From positions 2,852,001 to 2,916,000 of the forward strand of contig NZ_CP107917.1 in NCBI RefSeq assembly GCF_036014175.1: DNA of 64,000 bases, in the 5' to 3' direction. This document shows, one piece after another, positions 35,823 to 44,283 of the stretch (the stretch's first letter is position 1; each line of letters opens with the position of its first letter). Position numbers and translations under genes: made by a program. Under the pieces are notes generated by a model. The model was not told the DNA's origin. It was given only the letters and a program-made list of their open reading frames with translations, and did not search any database. The DNA comes from Streptomyces sp. NBC_00443 (GTDB lineage Bacteria > Actinomycetota > Actinomycetes > Streptomycetales > Streptomycetaceae).

Positions 35823-35936
35823 ATTTTCTGCAGGCTCCGCCAGGCCGCCGACGGACGCACGACAGGCGCACGACAGAACGCACGACAGACGCAGACAAGC
35901 ACGAAGACGACGACGAAGACGAAACGGAGAGCACGC

Positions 35937-38051
35937 GTGACGCGCAGCGTGTACGTGACCGGCATCGACCGCGGCGACGGCCGCCAGATCGTCGAACTGG
36001 GAGTCATGGAGCTCCTGACCCGGCAGGTCGACCGGGTGGGGGTGTTCCGGCCGCTGGTCCACCACGTCCCGGACCGCCTGTTCGAGTTGCTGCGCGCCCG
36101 CTACCGCCTCTCCCAGGACCCGGCGACGGTCTACGGCATGGACTACCACGAGGCGTCCGCGCTGCAGGCCGAGCGCGGCACGGACGAGCTGGTCTCCACG
36201 CTCGTCGACCGCTTCCACGCCGTCGCCCGCGACTACGACGTGGTCCTCGTCCTCGGCACCGACTACGCCGACACCCAGCTCCCGGACGAGCTCTCCCTCA
36301 ACGCCCGGCTCGCCAACGAGTTCGGCGCGTCCGTGATACCCGTCGTGGGCGGGCGCAAGCAGGCCGCCGAGTCGGTGCTCGCCGAGACGCGCAACGCCTT
36401 CCGGGCCTACGAGGGCCTGGGCTGTGACGTGCTCGCCATGGTCGCCAACCGGGTCGCCCGGGACGACCGGGACGAGATCGCCCAGTCGCTGCGGTCGCGG
36501 CTGCCGGTGCCCTGTTACGTCGTCCCCGACGAGCCCGCCCTCGCCGCGCCGACCGTCTGGCAGATCGCCCAGACCCTGGACGCGAAGGTCCTGCTCGGCG
36601 ACGACTCGGGGCTCGCGCGCGACGCCCTGGACTTCGTGTTCGGCGGCGCGATGCTGCCGAACTTCCTCAAGGCGCTGACTCCGGGCTGCCTGGTCGTCAC
36701 CTCGGGCGACCGCGCCGACCTGGTCGTCGGCTCGCTGGCCGCGCACAGCGCCGGCACCCCGCCGATCGCCGGCCTCCTGCTCACCCTGGACGAGCGCCCC
36801 GGCGACGAGATCCTCACCCTCGCCGCCCGCCTCGCCCCGGGCACCCCGGTGCTCTCGGTGCCGGGCTACAGCTTCCCCACCGCCGAGCAGCTCTTCGCCC
36901 TGGAGGGCAAGTTGAACGCGGCGACCCCGCGCAAGGCGGAGACCGCCCTCGGCCTCTTCGAGCGGTACGTCGACACCGGCGACCTGCTGAAGCGGGTCTC
37001 GGCGCCGAGCAGCGACCGGCTCACGCCGATGATGTTCGAGCACAAGCTGCTGGAGCAGGCCCGCTCGGACATGCGCCGCATCGTGCTGCCCGAGGGCACC
37101 GAGCCGCGCGTCCTGCACGCCGCCGAGGTGCTGCTGCGCCGCAACGTCTGCGACCTCACGCTTCTCGGGCCGGTCGACCGGATCCGCAAGCAGGCCGCCG
37201 ACCTCGGCATCGACCTGGGCGACACCCAGCTGATCGACCCGGCGACCAGCGAGCTGCGCGACACCTTCGCCGAGAAGTACGCCCAGCTGCGCGCCCACAA
37301 GGGCGTCACGGTGGAGCTGGCGTACGACGTCGTCTCCGATGTGAACTACTTCGGCACGCTGATGGTGCAGGAGGGCCTCGCGGACGGCATGGTCTCGGGG
37401 TCCGTGCACTCGACCGCCGCGACGATCCGGCCCGGCTTCGAGATCATCAAGACCAACCCCGACGCCGACATCGTCTCGTCCGTCTTCTTCATGTGCCTCG
37501 CCGACCGTGTTCTGGTCTACGGCGACTGCGCCGTGAACCCCGACCCGAACGCCGAGCAGCTGGCCGACATCGCCATCCAGTCGGCGGCCACCGCCCAGCG
37601 GTTCGGCGTGGAGCCGCGGATCGCGATGCTGTCGTACTCGACGGGTACGTCCGGTTCGGGCGCCGATGTCGACAAGGTGCGCGAGGCGACGGAGCTGGTG
37701 CGCGAGCGGCGGCCCGACCTGAAGATCGATGGGCCGATCCAGTACGACGCGGCGGTCGAGCCGTCGGTCGCGGCCACCAAGCTGCCGGAGTCCGAAGTCG
37801 CCGGCCAGGCAAGCGTGTTGATCTTTCCGGACCTCAACACCGGCAACAACACGTACAAGGCCGTGCAGCGCTCGGCCGGCGCGATCGCGGTGGGCCCGGT
37901 GCTGCAGGGTCTGCGCAAGCCGGTCAACGACCTGTCCCGGGGCGCCCTGGTCCAGGACATCGTGAACACCGTGGCGATCACCGCCATCCAGGCCCAGACC
38001 CCCGACCTGTCCCCCGCCCAGACCCCCACCGAGAAGGCCACCGCCCAGTGA
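35937..38051 (+). CDS. pta: Phosphate acetyltransferase (long form)
   Basis: A 704-residue enzyme converting acetyl-CoA and phosphate to acetyl phosphate. The N-terminal half is a P-loop-like BioD-type domain (SVYVTGIDRGDGRQIVELG), the middle a DRTGG domain (LLGDDSGLARDALDFVFGGA), and the C-terminal ~330 residues the catalytic PTA_PTB domain (VLPEGTEPRVLHAA, SGSVHSTAATIRPGF, FPDLNTGNNTYKAVQR). GTG 35937 follows GGAGA. The stop overlaps the ackA start (GTGA). The GTGA-coupled pta-ackA pair is the standard acetate-overflow and acetyl-phosphate route. The leader from about 35850 is a degenerate run of CGCACGACAG-like repeats. Confidence 0.95.
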   Translation: MTRSVYVTGIDRGDGRQIVELGVMELLTRQVDRVGVFRPLVHHVPDRLFELLRARYRLSQDPATVYGMDYHEASALQAERGTDELVSTLVDRFHAVARDYDVVLVLGTDYADTQLPDELSLNARLANEFGASVIPVVGGRKQAAESVLAETRNAFRAYEGLGCDVLAMVANRVARDDRDEIAQSLRSRLPVPCYVVPDEPALAAPTVWQIAQTLDAKVLLGDDSGLARDALDFVFGGAMLPNFLKALTPGCLVVTSGDRADLVVGSLAAHSAGTPPIAGLLLTLDERPGDEILTLAARLAPGTPVLSVPGYSFPTAEQLFALEGKLNAATPRKAETALGLFERYVDTGDLLKRVSAPSSDRLTPMMFEHKLLEQARSDMRRIVLPEGTEPRVLHAAEVLLRRNVCDLTLLGPVDRIRKQAADLGIDLGDTQLIDPATSELRDTFAEKYAQLRAHKGVTVELAYDVVSDVNYFGTLMVQEGLADGMVSGSVHSTAATIRPGFEIIKTNPDADIVSSVFFMCLADRVLVYGDCAVNPDPNAEQLADIAIQSAATAQRFGVEPRIAMLSYSTGTSGSGADVDKVREATELVRERRPDLKIDGPIQYDAAVEPSVAATKLPESEVAGQASVLIFPDLNTGNNTYKAVQRSAGAIAVGPVLQGLRKPVNDLSRGALVQDIVNTVAITAIQAQTPDLSPAQTPTEKATAQ

Positions 38052-39289
38052 CCGCGACCCGCGTCCTCGTCCTCAACTCCGGCTCCTCGTCGGTGAAGTA
38101 CCAGCTGCTCGACATGCGCGACAGCAGCCGGCTGGCCGTGGGCCTCGTCGAGCGCATCGGCGAGGAGACGTCCCGGCTCAAGCACACCCCGCTGGCGAGC
38201 GGCGGCGAGACCCGCGAGTGGACCGGGCCCATCGCCGACCACGACGCCGCCCTGAAGGCCGTCTCGGCGGAGCTCGCCCAGGACGGCCTCGGGGTCGACT
38301 CGCCCGAGCTGGCCGCGATCGGGCACCGGGTGGTGCACGGCGGCAAGCGGTTCACCGAGCCGACCGTCATCGACGACGCCGTACTCGCCGAGATCGAACG
38401 GCTCATCCCGGTGGCACCGCTGCACAACCCGGCCAACCTCACCGGCATCCGTACGGCCATGGGGCTGCGCCCGGACCTGCCCCAGGTCGCCGTCTTCGAC
38501 ACCGCGTTCCACACCACGATGCCGGAGTCGGCCGCCCGCTACGCGATCGACGTGGAGACCGCCGACCGGCATCGGATACGCCGGTACGGCTTCCACGGCA
38601 CCTCGCACGCGTACGTCTCCCGGGCCACGGCGAAACTGCTGGGCAAGGCACCCGAGGACGTGAACGTCATCGTGCTGCACCTCGGCAACGGCGCGTCCGC
38701 GTCCGCCGTACGGGGCGGCAAGTGCGTGGACACCTCCATGGGGCTGACGCCTTTGGAGGGACTCGTGATGGGTACGCGATCCGGTGACATCGATCCCGCC
38801 GTCATCTTCCATTTGGCGCGTGTTGGCGAAATGTCCATTGCGGAAATCGACACTCTTCTCAACAAGAAGAGCGGATTGATCGGCCTGTGCGGCGACAACG
38901 ACATGCGGGAGATCCGCCGGCGGATCGACGAAGGTGACGAGCGGGCCCAATTGGCCTTCGACATCTACATTCACCGACTGAAGAAGTACATAGGCGCCTA
39001 TTACGCGGTGCTCGGCAGGGTGGACGCGATCGCGTTCACGGCCGGCGTCGGCGAGAACGCGGCACCGGTACGGGAGGCTGCCGTGGCGGGCCTGGAACAA
39101 CTGGGCCTCGCGGTGGACGCCGAGCTGAACGCCGTACGCGGTGACGAGCCGCGGCTGATCTCGCCCGCGGGCGCGCGGGTGGCGGTCGCGGTGGTGCCGA
39201 CGGATGAAGAACTGGAGATCGCGACGCAGACCTACGCACTGGTCGGCCGCATCGATTATGCGGCTCCGCCGCGTTACACCGCCGAGTAA
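38048..39289 (+). CDS. ackA: Acetate kinase
   Basis: A 413-residue ASKHA-fold kinase converting acetyl phosphate and ADP to acetate and ATP. It has the N-terminal LVLNSGSSSVKYQLLD, the acetate-kinase signature VFDTAFHTTMPE, the phosphate loop HLGNGASASAV, and GFHGTSHAYV. GTG 38048 overlaps the pta stop by four bases. The C-terminal FTAGVGENA loop is present. Normal length, intact. It is followed by an 82-base gap containing a palindrome before pyruvate kinase. Confidence 0.96.
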   Translation: MTATRVLVLNSGSSSVKYQLLDMRDSSRLAVGLVERIGEETSRLKHTPLASGGETREWTGPIADHDAALKAVSAELAQDGLGVDSPELAAIGHRVVHGGKRFTEPTVIDDAVLAEIERLIPVAPLHNPANLTGIRTAMGLRPDLPQVAVFDTAFHTTMPESAARYAIDVETADRHRIRRYGFHGTSHAYVSRATAKLLGKAPEDVNVIVLHLGNGASASAVRGGKCVDTSMGLTPLEGLVMGTRSGDIDPAVIFHLARVGEMSIAEIDTLLNKKSGLIGLCGDNDMREIRRRIDEGDERAQLAFDIYIHRLKKYIGAYYAVLGRVDAIAFTAGVGENAAPVREAAVAGLEQLGLAVDAELNAVRGDEPRLISPAGARVAVAVVPTDEELEIATQTYALVGRIDYAAPPRYTAE

Positions 39290-39331
39290 CACGGCTGAGC
39301 AATGCGCAGCTCATTTGTATCTTCCGCCAGA

Positions 39332-39343
39332 CGGAATATTCCG
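39332..39343. promoter_or_regulatory. Palindrome CGGAATATTCCG before pyruvate kinase
   Basis: A perfect 12-bp palindrome in the AT-rich 82-base ackA-pyk gap, 28 bases before the pyk ATG. It could be an operator or a promoter feature; alone it is weak evidence. Confidence 0.3.
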
Positions 39344-39371
39344 CAGCGAAACAAACCGATAGGATCGTCCC

Positions 39372-40802
39372 ATGCGCCGTTCCAAAATCGTCTGTACTCT
39401 CGGCCCCGCGGTCGACTCCCATGAACAGCTCGTCGCGCTGATCGAGGCGGGCATGAACGTGGCCCGCTTCAACTTCAGCCACGGCACGCACGAAGACCAC
39501 CAGGGGCGCTACGAGCGCCTCCGGGCCGCCGCCCAGGAGACCGGGCGTGCCATCGGCGTGCTCGCCGACCTCCAGGGCCCCAAGATCCGCCTGGAGACCT
39601 TCGCCGAGGGCCCGGTCGAGCTGGAGCGCGGTGACGAGTTCGTCATCACGACCGAGGACGTCCCGGGCGACAAGTCCATCTGCGGGACCACCTACAAGGG
39701 CCTGCCGGGAGACGTCTCGCGCGGCGACCAGATCCTCATCAACGACGGCAACGTCGAGCTGAAGGTCCTGGACGTCGAGGGCCCGCAGGTGCGGACGATC
39801 GTCATCGAGGGCGGCGTCGTCTCCGACCACAAGGGCATCAACCTGCCCGGCGCGGCCGTGAACGTGCCTGCGCTGTCCGAGAAGGACATCGAGGACCTGC
39901 GGTTCGCGCTGCGCATGGGCTGCGACATGGTCGCGCTGTCCTTCGTCCGGGACGCGAACGACGTGCAGGACGTGCACAAGGTCATGGACGAGGTCGGCCG
40001 CCGCGTCCCGGTCATCGCCAAGGTGGAGAAGCCGCAGGCGGTGGCGAACATGGAGGACGTCGTGCTGGCGTTCGACGCCGTGATGGTCGCGCGTGGTGAC
40101 CTGGCCGTCGAGTACCCGCTCGAGAAGGTCCCGATGGTGCAGAAGCGGCTCATCGAGCTGTGCCGCCGCAACGCCAAGCCGGTGATCGTGGCGACCCAGA
40201 TGATGGAGTCGATGATCACCAACTCCCGTCCGACCCGCGCCGAGGCCTCCGACGTGGCCAACGCGATCCTGGACGGCGCCGACGCGGTCATGCTGTCCGC
40301 CGAGTCGAGCGTGGGCGCGTACCCGATCGAGACCGTCAAGACGATGTCGAAGATCGTCACCGCGGCCGAGCAGGAGCTGCTCTCCAAGGGCCTGCAGCCG
40401 CTGGTGCCGGGCAAGAAGCCCCGTACGCAGGGTGGTTCAGTGGCCCGTGCCGCCTGCGAGATCGCCGACTTCCTCGGCGGCAAGGGCCTGGTCGCCTTCA
40501 CCCAGTCCGGCGACACCGCCCGCCGCCTGTGCCGCTACCGGGCGGCCCAGCAGATCATCGCCTTCACCACGGACGAGTCCACCCGCAACCAGATGACCCT
40601 CAGCTGGGGCGTCGAGCCGCACGTGGTCCCGTTCGTCAACAGCACCGACGAGATGGTCGACCTGGTGGACCAGGAGATCGTCAAGCTCGGCCTGTTCAAC
40701 GAGGGCGACATCGTGGTCATCACCGCCGGCTCCCCGCCCGGCGTCCCCGGCACCACCAACATGGTCCGCGTCCACCACCTCGGCGCCCGCCCGCGGGACT
40801 GA
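39372..40802 (+). CDS. pyk: Pyruvate kinase
   Basis: A 476-residue glycolytic enzyme, phosphoenolpyruvate plus ADP to pyruvate plus ATP. Signatures: RRSKIVCTLGPAVDS start, NVARFNFSHGTHED, the catalytic Lys/Glu region VIAKVEKPQAVANM, VMVARGDLAVEYPLEKVP and the C-terminal allosteric domain (FTQSGDTARRLCRYR, ITAGSPPGVPGTTN). ATG 39372 follows a short AGGA. It probably has its own promoter in the AT-rich gap after ackA. It corresponds by position to S. coelicolor pyk2 (SCO5423). A strong bidirectional terminator follows. Confidence 0.96.
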   Translation: MRRSKIVCTLGPAVDSHEQLVALIEAGMNVARFNFSHGTHEDHQGRYERLRAAAQETGRAIGVLADLQGPKIRLETFAEGPVELERGDEFVITTEDVPGDKSICGTTYKGLPGDVSRGDQILINDGNVELKVLDVEGPQVRTIVIEGGVVSDHKGINLPGAAVNVPALSEKDIEDLRFALRMGCDMVALSFVRDANDVQDVHKVMDEVGRRVPVIAKVEKPQAVANMEDVVLAFDAVMVARGDLAVEYPLEKVPMVQKRLIELCRRNAKPVIVATQMMESMITNSRPTRAEASDVANAILDGADAVMLSAESSVGAYPIETVKTMSKIVTAAEQELLSKGLQPLVPGKKPRTQGGSVARAACEIADFLGGKGLVAFTQSGDTARRLCRYRAAQQIIAFTTDESTRNQMTLSWGVEPHVVPFVNSTDEMVDLVDQEIVKLGLFNEGDIVVITAGSPPGVPGTTNMVRVHHLGARPRD

Positions 40803-40821
40803 CCGCGCGACCCGCACACAG

Positions 40822-40860
40822 CCGTGGCCCGGCCCTCGCTTGGAGGACCGGGCCACGGCC
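40822..40860. terminator. Bidirectional terminator between pyk and the surface-protein operon
   Basis: 12-bp perfect outer stem (GCCGTGGCCCGG at 40822-40833 with 40849-40860) and an inner CCTC/GAGG stem over a GCTTG loop, between convergent genes. Confidence 0.85.
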
Positions 40861-40913
40861 TGTTGTGCGGCTCCCGAACGGGTCTGTGGGGGCGTCTGCG
40901 CGAGGCGCCCGGC

Positions 40914-42293
40914 TCAGTCGGTCGTGAAGTTGTGCAGTCCGGGCACGTGCAGGGTGCCGCCGAACTGGCCTGCCTGGGTGACCTTCACATTCGTGAAGTA
41001 GATCAGCGGGATGTTCAGCGGCGGCGGGTGCTCCGGGTCGAACGTGATCGGGATCAGACCCAGCAGGTTGCCGGAGATGCTCTCGGTGTACATCACCGTC
41101 TTGCCGTTGCGGATCGTGGACGTCGAGCCCTCGGCCGCCTGCACGTGGTAGGTCTTGCCGGACTGCTTGTCCTGGACCGTCTGGTGCAGGTCGCCGATGT
41201 CGGTGCCGTCGGAGATGACGTACTTCAGCACCTTCTTGGTGGTGCCGTCGGCCGTCTTCACCTTGACGACGCCCTGGTAGTCGGCGCCCTTCAGCAGCAG
41301 CGAGCTGGCGTTCAGGAACCACGGGTCGTCGGGCAGCGGCACGGGGTTGTCGACGCCGCCCTCCTCGTCCGTTGCGGCCGGGCAGTTCTCCGGGTCCGTG
41401 GTGGAGCTCGCGGACGGGCTCGGCGTGGCGGTGGCCTCGTCGGCCGCCTCCTGGGCCGCCTCGGTGGTGTCCTCGGCCGCCTCGGACGCCTTGTCGGTGG
41501 CGCCCTCGACGGTGTCCTTCACCGCGTCGGTGGCCTTGTCGGCGGTCTCCTTGACGGGGTCGGACGCCTCGGAGGTGTCCTTGCCGGACGTGCCGGAGCC
41601 GGCAGATCCGGAGGACGTCTCCTCACTCGCGCTCGCGGAGGGCGTCGGCGTCGGGCTCGCGGACTCCTCGCCCTTCGAACCGCCCGTGAAGATGCCCTCG
41701 ATGGCGTCGCCGATCTCCTCCAGCACGTTGCCGCCGCTCTCGGACGGCGAGGGGGACGCCGTGGCCGAGTCACCGGACTGGGCCTCGCCCCCCTTGCTCG
41801 GCGACGGGGTCGGCGTGGGCTCGGCCGCGTCGTCGGAACCTGAATCCGACGAGGAGGAGTCGTCCGCGGAGTCCGAGGAACCCGAAGTGTCCGAGGAGTT
41901 GTCCGAGGAGCCGGAGGAATCCGAGGAGTCCTGGCCGGAGGAGGCCGACGGCGTCGGCTCGGCCGTCTCGTCCTTGTCCGTGGACTCACTGGCGCTGGGG
42001 GACGCGGACGCCGAGGCGTCGTCCTCCAGTGCCGCCACGCACTCCTTGTACTCGTCCGCGGTGAGGCTGTTGGACGTCGGCTTCGTGGCGTTGTCGCTGT
42101 CGGCCTGCGCGAGCGTGGGCGTGAAGCCCATACCCATCAGGACCGCCGTCGGCATCGCCGCCAGGGCTATCGCCTTGCCGGCCGGCATCTGAAACCTGGT
42201 GAACAGCGGCTTCTTGGGCGCCGCGTGACGCGGCCCGGTTCTCACACGGGACTTGTCCACCTCAGTCCCGTGGGTCACCTCGTCAGCCGGCAC
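40914..42293 (-). CDS. Secreted low-complexity surface protein of unknown function
   Basis: A 459-residue protein. The basic N-terminus and hydrophobic stretch (GKAIALAAMPTAVLMGMGFTP) suggest a signal peptide ending near ADSDNA, or a membrane anchor. Residues ~90-305 are low complexity: Ser/Asp runs (SDSSGSSDNSSDTSG), Pro/Thr/Ser tracts and a Lys/Glu/Ala amphipathic stretch (KETADKATDAVKDTVEGA) like LEA proteins. The C-terminal ~150 residues form a folded, beta-rich domain (SSLLLKGADYQGVVKVKTAD, YHVQAAEGSTSTIRNGKTVM) I cannot assign. GTG 42293 with GGGAGG 4 bases upstream overlaps the end of the DUF6114 gene. It appears to be the third gene of a conserved streptomycete trio. Confidence 0.75.
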   Translation of the reverse strand: MPADEVTHGTEVDKSRVRTGPRHAAPKKPLFTRFQMPAGKAIALAAMPTAVLMGMGFTPTLAQADSDNATKPTSNSLTADEYKECVAALEDDASASASPSASESTDKDETAEPTPSASSGQDSSDSSGSSDNSSDTSGSSDSADDSSSSDSGSDDAAEPTPTPSPSKGGEAQSGDSATASPSPSESGGNVLEEIGDAIEGIFTGGSKGEESASPTPTPSASASEETSSGSAGSGTSGKDTSEASDPVKETADKATDAVKDTVEGATDKASEAAEDTTEAAQEAADEATATPSPSASSTTDPENCPAATDEEGGVDNPVPLPDDPWFLNASSLLLKGADYQGVVKVKTADGTTKKVLKYVISDGTDIGDLHQTVQDKQSGKTYHVQAAEGSTSTIRNGKTVMYTESISGNLLGLIPITFDPEHPPPLNIPLIYFTNVKVTQAGQFGGTLHVPGLHNFTTD

Positions 42294-42840
42294 TGTGCCT
42301 CCCGTTCGCCCCGTTCGCCGGGCTCGTTCCTGACAGATCGTTCGGCTCGCCCACCACGGGCTTGAGGATCGTGGTGTCGGGGTCCGCAGCTTCGGGCGCG
42401 TCCCCCGCTCCCGTCATCTGCAGCTCCGCCGGCTCCGATTCGGCCGACGGACCCGGCACCCACGACACGGCCATGGCCCCGCCCACGATGGAGAGGAGGA
42501 AGCCGATCAGGAAGCCGCCGAGGTTGGACAGCGGGATGGACACCAGCGCCAGCAGGATCGCCGCGACGCCCGCGAAGGTACGGACGTGCTTCTGGAACCA
42601 GAGAGTGAAGCCCAGGACGACGAGCAGCACACCGATGATCAGGGAGCTGGAGCCCCCCGCGGTCTGCATCGCCAGCGTCAGGTGGCCGATCTGAAGGTTC
42701 GCGTATGGGAAGTAGGCGATGGGGAGTCCGCCGAGCATGACGAACAGACCGGCCCAGAACGGCCGCGTGCCCCGCCAGGCGCGGAACTGCGTCCTCCGGA
42801 GGGTGAACTGGCCGGATACGGCAGGAGTCTCGGCGCTCAT
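42283..42840 (-). CDS. DUF6114 family membrane protein
   Basis: A 185-residue protein with four predicted transmembrane helices (FWAGLFVMLGGLPIAYF, SSSLIIGVLLVVLGFTLWF, FAGVAAILLALVSIPL, LGGFLIGFLLSIVGGAMAV) and a ~50-residue disordered cytoplasmic tail. It matches the DUF6114 family as I recall it, which in Streptomyces accompanies DUF6230 proteins. The ATG has GGGAG about 10 bases upstream; its stop overlaps the next gene's start by 11 bases. A hairpin upstream at 42938-42972 may reduce its expression relative to the DUF6230 gene. No enzymatic motif. Confidence 0.8.
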   Translation of the reverse strand: MSAETPAVSGQFTLRRTQFRAWRGTRPFWAGLFVMLGGLPIAYFPYANLQIGHLTLAMQTAGGSSSLIIGVLLVVLGFTLWFQKHVRTFAGVAAILLALVSIPLSNLGGFLIGFLLSIVGGAMAVSWVPGPSAESEPAELQMTGAGDAPEAADPDTTILKPVVGEPNDLSGTSPANGANGRHSAG

Positions 42841-42937
42841 GGAAAACAGCTCCCTGCTACGGCTTGCTGTGATGGTGGTGCGGTGGTGGTGAGTTGTGGA
42901 GCATGTGACCGCTTGTGAAGAAAGCGGGTGGAGAGTG

Positions 42938-42972
42938 GACGGGCGGGGGCGCCATCGGCTCCCCCGCCCGTC
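42938..42972 (-). terminator. Hairpin between DUF6230 and DUF6114 genes
   Basis: Perfect 12-bp stem (42938-42949 GACGGGCGGGGG with 42961-42972), 11-base loop, 9 bases beyond the DUF6230 stop. It lies inside the gene trio and may be an attenuator. Confidence 0.65.
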
Positions 42973-42981
42973 AGAGAGTGC

Positions 42982-43620
42982 TTAGTAGCACTCCTTGACA
43001 CCCGTCGACAGCGACATCTTCAGCCCGCTGAGCTTGAAGGTTCCGGCGGTGGTCGCCCACGCCGTCTGCTTCACGCCGGACAGCGTGGCCTTGTCGGCCT
43101 GCTGGGCGAACCCGAAGGGGTTGGCCTGCTCGCCGCCGCCCTTCATGCCCGGACCCTTGTTGGCGTCCTTGGCAGCCACACCGATGTCGATGTTCTCGAA
43201 CGTCGCGTCGGCCTGGAGTTCGGCGACGTCGATGTACAGGTTCTTGGCCTCGACCGGCTTGTTCGGGTCCTCGCCTGCCCGCAGGATCAGGCTGACACTC
43301 CCGAGGATCGGGATGTCGGGGGTGACCACGGACTGGCACATGTTGCTGATCGTCGCGGACTTGAACCCCGAGACGGCGACGGGGTGAACCGTCTTCTTGC
43401 CGGAGAGCGTGTAGCCCTCGTCAAGAGCGCCGTACTGCGAGAAGCCCGTGCCGACCAGCTTGTCGGTCGTGACCTTGAACGACTGGCCGGAGACACTGAA
43501 CGACGCGGCGAGAGCGCCCTGCGCGAGGGCGACACCTATCGCAGCCGTGGCGGCGACGCTGGGCACCATGACCACAGCGAACCGCTTCCATCTGGTCCCG
43601 CCACGCACCTGGGACTCCAT
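42982..43620 (-). CDS. DUF6230 family secreted protein
   Basis: A 212-residue protein with a clear signal or anchor segment (RFAVVMVPSVAATAAIGVALAQGALA) and a beta-rich extracytoplasmic domain (SFSVSGQSFKVTTDKLVG, two Cys in SNMCQSVV and VKECY at the end, possibly a disulfide). It fits the DUF6230 family; older Streptomyces annotations call such proteins cholesterol esterase-like, but I see no lipase Ser motif (GxSxG) and do not assign that activity. ATG 43620 has AAGGAGG 5 bases upstream. First gene of the trio, preceded by a 663-base gap rich in TTAC-type dyads. Confidence 0.8.
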   Translation of the reverse strand: MESQVRGGTRWKRFAVVMVPSVAATAAIGVALAQGALAASFSVSGQSFKVTTDKLVGTGFSQYGALDEGYTLSGKKTVHPVAVSGFKSATISNMCQSVVTPDIPILGSVSLILRAGEDPNKPVEAKNLYIDVAELQADATFENIDIGVAAKDANKGPGMKGGGEQANPFGFAQQADKATLSGVKQTAWATTAGTFKLSGLKMSLSTGVKECY

Positions 43621-44283
43621 ATTTCCTCCTTCTCGGACGTACATCTCCTGGCCCTGGCTGCCACTGTCGGCTCGACGGCTCAGCCGGGCAGGGATGGGAG
43701 AAGTGCTACGTCCTCGGGAAGGAGAGCGCCTGCACTCGGTGGCGCGAACCGCGCCCGAATCACCGGCGATCACCCCCGAGCGACAACCACTGGTCGCGCC
43801 TGACACGCATCACGCACAACCTTGCTGGACAGGCTTCGCCGGGTGGGCGAAGACCCCCCTGTCCAAGAGCCGGCGCCACTGCCGCCGACTCTGCTCGGTG
43901 GGGACCCAGGAACTCCCGTGACCCGACCGGCTGTCGGGGTGCGGGAATGGACCGAGCGTGGCCGATCGTGGTGCATTCTCGCCGCCCGCACAAGGGGCTT
44001 CGTTACTCGGTAGTAACGGGCGGATAACCGAACAACGACCTGCCGGTCTCGGACAGCGACGCAGGGTGGTGCCCGGCGACCGGACAAGTCCATTAATCAC
44101 CGGACAGATTCCGACAGAACGACGGCTTCGACTTACCCGCAGTAACTGCGGCCGCGATTACCAAGATTTGGTAAAGCGCGGCCGCTCTGATGCCTTCTCG
44201 GCAAAACCCTTCACTCGGGCAACACGCGCCCTCGCGTTTAGTTACTGGTCAGAACGGGGCCACCGCCCCGCTCGAAGCCCCGG
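43621..44283. other. Long regulatory gap upstream of the DUF6230 operon
   Basis: 663 bases with no credible gene on either strand. It must hold the DUF6230 promoter and the 3' end of the co-chaperone message. Its main features are three TTAC-N-GTAA dyads between 44001 and 44174, plus CGCAGT-A-ACTGCG at 44138-44150. Base composition is less GC-rich at the dyads than in the rest of the gap. Confidence 0.6.
44001..44174. promoter_or_regulatory. Cluster of TTACY-N-RGTAA dyads
   Basis: Site A 44001-44018: CGTTACT-CGGT-AGTAACG. Site B about 44133-44145: TTACC-CGC-AGTAA. Site C 44158-44174: TTACCAA-GAT-TTGGTAA. All share outer TTAC/GTAA half-sites with different spacers. TTAC/GTAA dyads are typical of TetR-like regulators, several of lipid metabolism in actinobacteria, but no particular regulator can be named. 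Confidence 0.5.

Noticed and set aside
42982..43620. Cholesterol esterase activity for the DUF6230 protein
   Set aside because: No GxSxG or other lipase/esterase catalytic motif; the older label rests on family naming, not on residues visible here.
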